Source: Clostridiales bacterium UBA1774 (GTDB lineage Bacteria > Bacillota > Clostridia > Oscillospirales > Oscillospiraceae). From it: a DNA stretch of 28,079 nucleotides. The stretch spans positions 1 to 28,079 of the forward strand of contig DCGQ01000032.1 in NCBI GenBank assembly GCA_002314635.1. The letters are read 5' to 3'. Of the stretch, positions 23,013-28,079 are shown piece by piece. The notes beneath the pieces are model-generated. The model was not told the DNA's origin and made no database searches. It was given only the letters and a program-made list of their open reading frames with translations. Numbering within the stretch: the first letter of the stretch is position 1; each line of letters begins with the position of its first letter. The translations under genes and the position numbers were made by a program.

Positions 23013-23840
23013 ATGGCTGAAATACATGAAATTCAAACGATCAATGACCCGGGACTGGACGCCTATACACGACTGACGGAAAGCCAGCTGCGGAACCGGC
23101 TGGATCCGGAAAAAGGCATCTTTATTGCGGAAAGTCCCAAGGTGATCCGTCTCGCACTGGACGCAGGCTGCGAACCGCTGAGCTTTCTGATGGAACGGCG
23201 GCATCTGGAAGGACAGGGCAGGGAACTGCTGGAGCGGTGTCCCACAGCTCCGGTCTATACCGGCGACCGGGAGGTACTGGCATCCCTCACCGGTTATACG
23301 CTGACCCGAGGTATCCTGTGCGCCATGCGCCGTCCCACTGTGCCGGAGGCGGAACAGATCTGCAGGGACGCACGCCGGGTTGCGGTGCTGGAGGGCGTGG
23401 TGGACGCCACGAATATCGGCGCCATCTTCCGCTCTGCCGCAGCGCTGGGCATTGATGCGGTGCTGCTGACACCGACCTGCTGCGATCCGCTGAACCGGCG
23501 GGCGGTGCGCGTCAGTATGGGAACCGTGTTCCGTGTTCCATGGACATGGCTGGGCAGCACGGCGGCAGACTGGCCGGATGCGGGCATGAGCCGACTGAAA
23601 GCAATGGACTTCCGGACTGCGGCCATGGCGCTGGACAGCAGGGCGATTTCCATAGAGGATCCGATTCTGAAGGCGGCGGAGAAGCTGGCCATCATTCTGG
23701 GAACAGAAGGAGATGGCCTGAGCCGAAGCACCATCGCCAGCTGTGACCATACGGTAATGATCCCCATGAGCCATGGCGTTGATTCGCTAAATGTGGCAGC
23801 GGCAGGAGCACTGGCTTTCTGGGAGCTACGGGTGCGCTGA
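23013..23840 (+). CDS. SpoU/TrmH family RNA 2'-O-methyltransferase
   Basis: 275 residues. An N-terminal substrate-binding domain (about 20-105; LDPEKGIFIAESPKVI is typical) is followed by the knotted SPOUT domain with its three motifs: GVVDATNIGAIFRSA (N134 and R140, catalytic), ILGTEGDGL at about 228-236, and IPMSHGVDSLNVAAA at 250-264, which together bind S-adenosylmethionine. It methylates a ribose in rRNA or tRNA; the target cannot be read from sequence. ATG 23013 lies nine bases after AGGGAG. It overlaps the next gene by one base (TGATG). Confidence 0.92.
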   Translation: MAEIHEIQTINDPGLDAYTRLTESQLRNRLDPEKGIFIAESPKVIRLALDAGCEPLSFLMERRHLEGQGRELLERCPTAPVYTGDREVLASLTGYTLTRGILCAMRRPTVPEAEQICRDARRVAVLEGVVDATNIGAIFRSAAALGIDAVLLTPTCCDPLNRRAVRVSMGTVFRVPWTWLGSTAADWPDAGMSRLKAMDFRTAAMALDSRAISIEDPILKAAEKLAIILGTEGDGLSRSTIASCDHTVMIPMSHGVDSLNVAAAGALAFWELRVR

Positions 23841-24376
23841 TGGAAACAGAGATCGTCCGATCCAGACGGAAAAGCTTCGGTTTGGAGATCCGGAACGGAA
23901 AAGCCATTGCCCATGTGCCGCTGTATGCCACCGAAGCGGATGTGACCCGCTTTCTGGAACGGAATCAAAGCTGGCTGGAAGCTCACATGACCCGTTGGGA
24001 ACAGCAGCGGCAGCCATTCCTGCGTCCGGATGAACTGGAAGCGCTGCGGCAGCAGGCACAGCGGGATATCCCGGAACGGGTGCGGCATTATGCCTCTCTG
24101 CTTTCCGTGCAGTATGGGAGGATTACGATCCGCAGCCAGAGAACGCGCTGGGGAAGCTGTTCCTCCAAAGGTAATCTGAATTTCAACTGTCTGCTGATGC
24201 TGGCCCCGGAGCAGGTTCGGGACAGCGTAGTAGTACACGAGCTGTGCCACCGGCTGGAAATGAATCACAGTGAACGGTTTTATCGGCATGTACTCTCGGT
24301 CTGCCCGGATTATCGTGTTTGGGCGAAGTGGCTTCGGGATAACGGACAGGGTCTGCTATCCCGTCTGGAACCGTAA
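23840..24376 (+). CDS. YgjP-like metallopeptidase (DUF45, M48-like)
   Basis: 178 residues; a little shorter than the usual 220-240 because the N-terminal beta region is compact. The zinc site is HELCH at 133-137 with the third ligand H143 in MNHSERF, and the preceding signature RWGSCSSKGNLNFN is diagnostic for the family. Substrate unknown; cytoplasmic. Start and upstream stop overlap (TGATG), so it is translated with the methyltransferase. Followed by a terminator three bases after the stop. Confidence 0.93.
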   Translation: METEIVRSRRKSFGLEIRNGKAIAHVPLYATEADVTRFLERNQSWLEAHMTRWEQQRQPFLRPDELEALRQQAQRDIPERVRHYASLLSVQYGRITIRSQRTRWGSCSSKGNLNFNCLLMLAPEQVRDSVVVHELCHRLEMNHSERFYRHVLSVCPDYRVWAKWLRDNGQGLLSRLEP

Positions 24377-24409
24377 AAAAGCCTGTCCGCGAGCAGCGGG
24401 CAGGCTTTT
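24377..24409. terminator. Bidirectional terminator between convergent genes
   Basis: AAAAGCCTGTCCGC (24377-24390) pairs with 24396-24409 (one G-U pair), with A and T runs on the two sides. Serves the YgjP-like gene and, on the minus strand, mscS. Confidence 0.85.
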
Positions 24410-24426
24410 CCGTGATTGTGGGGTGT

Positions 24427-25233
24427 TTACTTGTTCACCACGCTGACATTCAGCGGGGTGACAGGAGCACCGATGCCGGATGCACCGAAGGCGGAATCCA
24501 CGGCGCCGATCAGGTCAAAGTACACATTCCAGTAGGAAGCGGACTTGCACCATGCGCGCAGGGTAAATTCCATGCCGTTGTCGGAGTAACCGCTGAGGCG
24601 AGCCGTGGGAGCGGGATCGGTCAGAACGCCGTTCACACCCTCGGCGGTTTTCAGCATGATACCCTGAACCATGTTCACATTGCTGCCGCGGGCGGCCCGG
24701 AAGACCAGATCCACACGGCGCAGATCTTCGCTGCTGAAGTTCGTCACATTGGCATTCATCAGACTGCCGTTGGGAACGGTGATCCGCTTGTTGTCAACGG
24801 TCAGAATAACGGTGTAGAAAACGGTGATCTCCTTCACGGTGCCTTCGGCGCCGGAAGCGCTGATATAATCACCGATTTTGAAGGGCTTGAACAGCAGAAT
24901 CATCAGACCGCCGGCACAGTTGGAAAGAGCACCCTGCAGGGCGAGACCAATGGCCAAACCTGCAGAAGCCAGAACTGTCAGCACAGAGGTCATGGGAATG
25001 CCCAGCACCTCAATGATGGCGATGATCAGCAGCGCATACAGAACAATCCGAACCAGGCTGCCGAGAAAGCTCTGAATCGTTGCATCCATCTTGCTGAAAG
25101 ACTGCAGCTTGGTCATTCCCTTGATAAGCGCTTTGATGATAATTCGGCCTACAATCAGGACGATGATTGCCAGCAGAATCTTGCCGCCCGCACCGGTCAG
25201 CAGAGAAACCAGCTTGTCCAGAAATCCATCCAT
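24427..25233 (-). CDS. mscS: Small-conductance mechanosensitive channel MscS
   Basis: 268 residues, close to the 286 of the classical channel. Three membrane helices: about 17-38, 57-79 and the pore helix 84-118, whose ASAGLAIGLALQGALSNCAGG carries the Ala/Gly packing pattern. The beta domain follows (FKIGDYISASGAEGTVKEI, then RITVPNGSLMNANVTNFS) and a C-terminal alpha/beta domain. It opens under membrane tension to release solutes on osmotic downshift. ATG 25233 lies eight bases after AGGAGG. Own promoter at 25266-25293. Confidence 0.95.
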   Translation of the reverse strand: MDGFLDKLVSLLTGAGGKILLAIIVLIVGRIIIKALIKGMTKLQSFSKMDATIQSFLGSLVRIVLYALLIIAIIEVLGIPMTSVLTVLASAGLAIGLALQGALSNCAGGLMILLFKPFKIGDYISASGAEGTVKEITVFYTVILTVDNKRITVPNGSLMNANVTNFSSEDLRRVDLVFRAARGSNVNMVQGIMLKTAEGVNGVLTDPAPTARLSGYSDNGMEFTLRAWCKSASYWNVYFDLIGAVDSAFGASGIGAPVTPLNVSVVNK

Positions 25234-25265
25234 GTATTTATCCTCCTATAAATTAAAGTGATTCT

Positions 25266-25293
25266 ATTGTAGCCTGTTTTGCGGAAAAAGCAA
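25266..25293 (-). promoter_or_regulatory. Promoter of mscS
   Basis: On the minus strand TTGCTT (25288-25293), 16 bases, TACAAT (25266-25271). Confidence 0.6.
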
Positions 25294-25300
25294 GAGCATA

Positions 25301-25328
25301 TGAAAGACGGAGAGGCGAGCCTCTCCGT
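25301..25328 (-). terminator. Terminator of the MoaF-like gene
   Basis: ACGGAGAGG (25307-25315) pairs with CCTCTCCGT (25320-25328) around CGAG; the minus strand continues CTTTCA, a short T run, seven bases after the stop. Confidence 0.65.
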
Positions 25329-25334
25329 TTCGAA

Positions 25335-26210
25335 TTACACGAGGTAGGGGTTGTCGTCGGTGAAGTAGTGTTCTTCCACGGTTTCGGGTTCGGCGTACTT
25401 GCCAATCATGCAGAAAATCTCACGGTCGGGCGTGCCCTCGTGGGTGGCGGTACCATAGCCGCGGCCAACACTGTACATCCGGTTCCAGTTGTCCAGGAAC
25501 AGAAGCGTATCACTGCGGAACCCCATCTTTGCGCCCAGAATCTTTTCCATATTCTGCTCGGTTGCGCTGACGACATACATGCCTTCCTTGATTTTGATAT
25601 AATCGGAGGGCTCATCGGAGCCGGGCAGGGAATGCATCATGCTGCTGATAGCATTGGTGCCGGCCTGATTGGAATAGCGGATACGATACCAGTTGGAGTT
25701 GTGGTACACGTGGACAGTGGACATGGCATGGCCGTAATGCCAGCGAACGCTGGTGCCGGCCACATCATCGGTAAAGCCGTGGCGGCGGCGGTCGGTGTGC
25801 TCCTTGCCCTCTTCCACAATGTAGCCGAAGGACCAGTGACTGTCAATCAGATAGGGGTAATACGGATTCTCGCCGATGGAGCAGCGCAGGAAAGTTACCA
25901 GACCCTGCTCCATGTCGATGATGAAGGTGTGGTTGGAGCGGGGTTCCTCATTGCAGTAGGTCAGAAGATAAGTATCATCATCTGCCTTGCGAACCTCGTA
26001 ACGGCTGGATTCCCCGGTGGACATGCCGCTGCGAATGCTCCAGCGGACATTCTGGCGGTCAAGCAGCTCCAGATGGATATCACCGGTTTCAATGCCGGTG
26101 TCCATGACGAAATCGAAGGTTTTTCCGGCCAGCTCATAGCAGCGGGGAGGGCAGAACTGAGAAATCGAATTGCGGGAGGCGATCGGTGCAAATTTTTCGC
26201 AGAGATTCAT
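25335..26210 (-). CDS. MoaF-like protein
   Basis: 291 residues built of two similar beta-barrel (lipocalin-like) halves. The N-terminal block CYELAGKTFDFVMD, followed by LELLDRQNVRWS and the paired strand HTFIIDMEQGLVTFL, and the C-terminal block MYVVSATEQNMEKILGAKMG with LFLDNWNRMYSVGRGYG, resemble the MoaF N- and C-terminal domains. MoaF was named from a molybdenum-cofactor locus, but no moa gene is nearby and its ligand is unknown. ATG 26210 follows AAAGGTGA by six or more bases. Own promoter and terminator, monocistronic. Family assignment is moderate. Confidence 0.65.
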   Translation of the reverse strand: MNLCEKFAPIASRNSISQFCPPRCYELAGKTFDFVMDTGIETGDIHLELLDRQNVRWSIRSGMSTGESSRYEVRKADDDTYLLTYCNEEPRSNHTFIIDMEQGLVTFLRCSIGENPYYPYLIDSHWSFGYIVEEGKEHTDRRRHGFTDDVAGTSVRWHYGHAMSTVHVYHNSNWYRIRYSNQAGTNAISSMMHSLPGSDEPSDYIKIKEGMYVVSATEQNMEKILGAKMGFRSDTLLFLDNWNRMYSVGRGYGTATHEGTPDREIFCMIGKYAEPETVEEHYFTDDNPYLV

Positions 26211-26254
26211 GGTATCTTCACCTTTCCTGTTTTGTTGATTTTGATTTTAATCAC

Positions 26255-26283
26255 AGTATATACCCGAGCTGTCGGAAGTGCAA
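26255..26283 (-). promoter_or_regulatory. Promoter of the MoaF-like gene
   Basis: On the minus strand TTGCAC (26278-26283), 17 bases, TATACT (26255-26260), 44 bases before the start codon. Confidence 0.75.
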
Positions 26284-26310
26284 CTTGATTCAAAAAGTCC
26301 GGTGGAAAAA

Positions 26311-26334
26311 GTGCATATCTTGTTGTAAATGCAC
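26311..26334. repeat. Short inverted repeat in the divergent control region
   Basis: GTGCAT (26311-26316) and ATGCAC (26329-26334) are separated by 12 bases, between the MoaF-like promoter and the two-component promoter. It could be a regulator site; it is short enough to be chance. Confidence 0.3.
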
Positions 26335-26385
26335 AATAAACTGCAGTCTATATGGATTGACAGCATCGTGAGATTCTTTGCAAAA

Positions 26386-26427
26386 TTAACAGTTTTTTAA
26401 CCAAACAAACGGAGAATGTGCTATAGT
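26386..26427 (+). promoter_or_regulatory. Pho-box-like direct repeat and extended -10 promoter of the two-component operon
   Basis: TTAACA (26386-26391) and TTAACC (26397-26402) are tandem hexamers in an 11-base period, the pattern bound by PhoP/PhoB-type regulators. Twenty bases on lies TATAGT (26422-26427) preceded by TGC, an extended -10, and no -35 exists at the right distance, as expected for an activator-dependent promoter. A TTGACA at 26357-26362 with CAAAAT after 18 bases is a weaker second candidate. Confidence 0.55.
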
Positions 26428-26456
26428 AAGGACAGTATACAGGACGAGGAGGAATC

Positions 26457-27149
26457 ATGATGTCCAGAACTGCTCTCGTGATTGAGGACGATGTGAATAT
26501 TGCGGATTTGCTCCGCATTTATCTGGAAAAAGATGGATTTACAGTTCGGATCGCCGGTAACGGCGGAACCGGTGTCAGTATGTTTGAGGAGCTTCACCCG
26601 GATCTGGTACTTCTGGATGTGATGCTGCCGGTAATGGATGGCTGGGCGGTATGCAGCACTATCCGCCAGAACTCCAAAACGCCGATTATCATGCTCACGG
26701 CCAAAGAGGAACTGAATGATAAGGTGCAGGGGTTGAATCTGGGTGCGGATGACTATATCACAAAGCCCTTTGAAGTGCGGGAATTGCTGGCCCGTATCCA
26801 CGCAGTATTGCGAAGAACAGACGGGGACAGTCCTTCCGAAGGGAAAATCCTGCGCTTTGACAAACTGGAGATCAATATGGAATCCTTTGAACTGATTGTG
26901 GACGGCAAGAAGATCGACACGCCGCCGAAGGAAATGGCGCTGCTGTATCACCTGGCATCGTCTCCCAACCGTGTCTATACCCGGAATCAGCTGCTGGACG
27001 AAGTGTGGGGATTTGATTATCCCGGTGATTCCCGGACTGTGGATGTGCACATTAAGCGGCTTCGGGAAAAACTGAAGGGCGTCAGCGAAAAATGGGAACT
27101 GGCTACTGTGTGGAGCATGGGATATAAGTTCGCAACGAAAACAGAATGA
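26457..27149 (+). CDS. OmpR/PhoB-family response regulator
   Basis: 230 residues. Receiver domain 1-120 with the acidic pair at 10-12, phosphorylated D54 (LLDVMLP), T81 and K103 (TKPF); a linker at about 121-135; and a winged-helix DNA-binding domain at about 136-228 with VWGFDYPGDSRTVDVHIKRLREKL as recognition region. It should bind direct repeats as a dimer and control transcription after phosphorylation by the kinase encoded next (ATGA overlap). Two consecutive ATGs at 26457 and 26460 follow GAGGAGG; either may be used. The Pho-box-like site upstream suggests autoregulation and a PhoP-like identity, which is inference. Confidence 0.95.
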   Translation: MMSRTALVIEDDVNIADLLRIYLEKDGFTVRIAGNGGTGVSMFEELHPDLVLLDVMLPVMDGWAVCSTIRQNSKTPIIMLTAKEELNDKVQGLNLGADDYITKPFEVRELLARIHAVLRRTDGDSPSEGKILRFDKLEINMESFELIVDGKKIDTPPKEMALLYHLASSPNRVYTRNQLLDEVWGFDYPGDSRTVDVHIKRLREKLKGVSEKWELATVWSMGYKFATKTE

Positions 27150-28060
27150 AAAAAAGTATCTATACACGAAATCTGCTGCAAAGCGCCGGTATGGTGCTGC
27201 TGAGCATTCTCATGCTGAGTATGCTGTTCTCCATTGTCAGCTATACCTATGTGGTACAGGATCGGCGGAAAATGTTGATGTCAACCGCCAATGTGGTTGA
27301 GGATGTGGCTTCCGCAGTGGGGCAGGTTTCCGATCTGGAAAACTGGGAGATCGGTCTGCAGGCGGTTTCCGTGGCCAGAGCCACCGGGTTTCATGTATTC
27401 CTCTGCGATGCGGACGGACAGGTGCTGATCTGTTCCGATTCACTGACGGAATGCGAGCACGTGGGTAAAAAAATCGCCACCGGGATCCTGCTGCAGACGG
27501 AGCGGGAGGGGAGCTTTCAGCAGCGAACCGATCTGGACGGTTTCTATTCGGGGAAACGCCTTGTGGCGGCAGTCCCTGTCTCACTGAAAAACGGCAGTAC
27601 CGGCGGATATGTATTTGCGGCTGCCGAAGCGGGCGCGGCAGGGAGCATGTGGAGGAGCTACACAATGATCCTTGTTTTCGTAGGCTGTTTTGTCCTGCTG
27701 ATTGCCATTCCGCTCAGTGTGGTTTCCAGCCGCCGTGAGGCGGCGCCGCTGAAGGAAATGGCGGCTGCGGCCAGACAGTTCGGAAAAGGCGATCTGCAGG
27801 CGCGGGTGAAAGCCTCCGGGCGTGTTGACGAGGTAGGCGAACTTTGCGAAGCATTTAATCAGATGGCCGATGCGCTGGAACGAGCGGAAAACAATCGGAA
27901 AGACTTTATCGCAGCGGTTTCGCACGAACTGAAAACACCGATGACAACCATCTCCGGTTTTGCGGACAGTCTGCTGGACGGGGCGATCCCCATGGAGGAA
28001 GCACCCCGATATCTAGCAATCATTAATAATAGTAACAAAAAAGTAAAAGCATATGCCTAA
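27146..28060 (+). pseudogene. Sensor histidine kinase, truncated in the dimerisation domain
   Basis: 304 codons to a TAA at 28058-28060. Membrane helices at about 14-36 and 172-195 flank an extracytoplasmic sensor region (37-170); HAMP follows at about 196-250 and the phospho-acceptor helix carries H260 in AVSHELKTPM. The second helix begins normally (APRYLAII, residues about 286-293) and is then replaced by NNSNKKVKAYA and a stop. The ATPase domain (N, G1, F, G2 boxes, about 150 residues) is absent, so the kinase as written cannot autophosphorylate. The DNA turns AT-rich exactly there, which points to an insertion or assembly junction rather than to point decay. The start overlaps the regulator's stop by four bases. 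Confidence 0.85.
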
Positions 28061-28079
28061 GCAATGGAAAAGCACTGCT
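28013..28079. other. AT-rich foreign-looking sequence at the right edge
   Basis: The last 67 bases are about 31% GC by hand count, while the preceding kinase sequence is well above 50%. The kinase reading frame loses its family similarity at about the same point (28015-28026). No known transposon end or target duplication could be recognised in so short a stretch; it is most simply the start of an inserted mobile element. Confidence 0.5.

Noticed and set aside
1..28079. CRISPR array, toxin-antitoxin pair, retron, diversity-generating element or phage module
   Set aside because: No regularly spaced repeats, reverse transcriptase, paired small toxin genes or phage structural genes were seen.

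Overview
The window looks like chromosomal DNA from a spore-forming, Gram-positive gut-type Clostridia, probably of the Oscillospirales. This is inferred from moderately high GC, strong AGGAGG-type ribosome binding sites, sigma-A promoters of the TTGACA-N17-TATAAT kind, TTG/GTG starts, and gene content (PdaB-like deacetylase, MATE exporter, Gld-type ABC operon, PhoP-like regulator). No taxonomic marker gene is present, so the genus is open.

Layout. 1-132 is the tail of a serine site-specific recombinase. 133-587 holds two terminator-like hairpins, an intact tRNA-Ala(GGC), a truncated tRNA copy between that gene and its promoter, and the pepT terminator. 588-3457 carries divergent peptidase genes: pepT (minus) and an M32 carboxypeptidase (plus). 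3500-4149 is a decayed patch with an SGNH-hydrolase C-terminal fragment behind a small unknown gene. 4213-9113 (minus) is a four-gene ABC operon (ATPase, permease, GldG-like, DUF4340) with a good promoter. 9405-12033 (plus) holds rpmE, then hflX, a YigZ-family gene and a DUF3237 gene. 12124-12854 (minus) is a flavodoxin-like gene with an unknown small gene. 12994-18576 (plus) is a CE1-type esterase followed by sbcD-sbcC. 18671-20467 is a large unassigned, possibly glycosidase-like protein. 20518-22071 (minus) is a MATE exporter with a 59-residue leader gene. 22180-24376 (plus) is a polysaccharide deacetylase, a SpoU-type rRNA methyltransferase and a YgjP-type metallopeptidase. 24427-26210 (minus) is an MscS channel and a MoaF-like protein. 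26457-28060 is an OmpR-family response regulator and a histidine kinase cut off in its dimerisation domain.

Most of the window is housekeeping: peptide turnover, ribosome rescue, DNA end processing, osmotic protection and envelope work. No CRISPR array, defence island, prophage or new multi-gene system was found. The points most worth a second look are: hflX with no normal start codon before its conserved N-terminus (apparent AUC start); a Pho-box-like repeat in front of the two-component operon; the kinase truncation coinciding with a sharp drop in GC at the right edge; the recombinase tail and duplicated tRNA 5' end at the left edge; a hairpin between the ribosome binding site and start of the GldG-like gene; and a direct repeat whose copies resemble the -35 and -10 of a sporulation (SigE-type) promoter ahead of the deacetylase gene.
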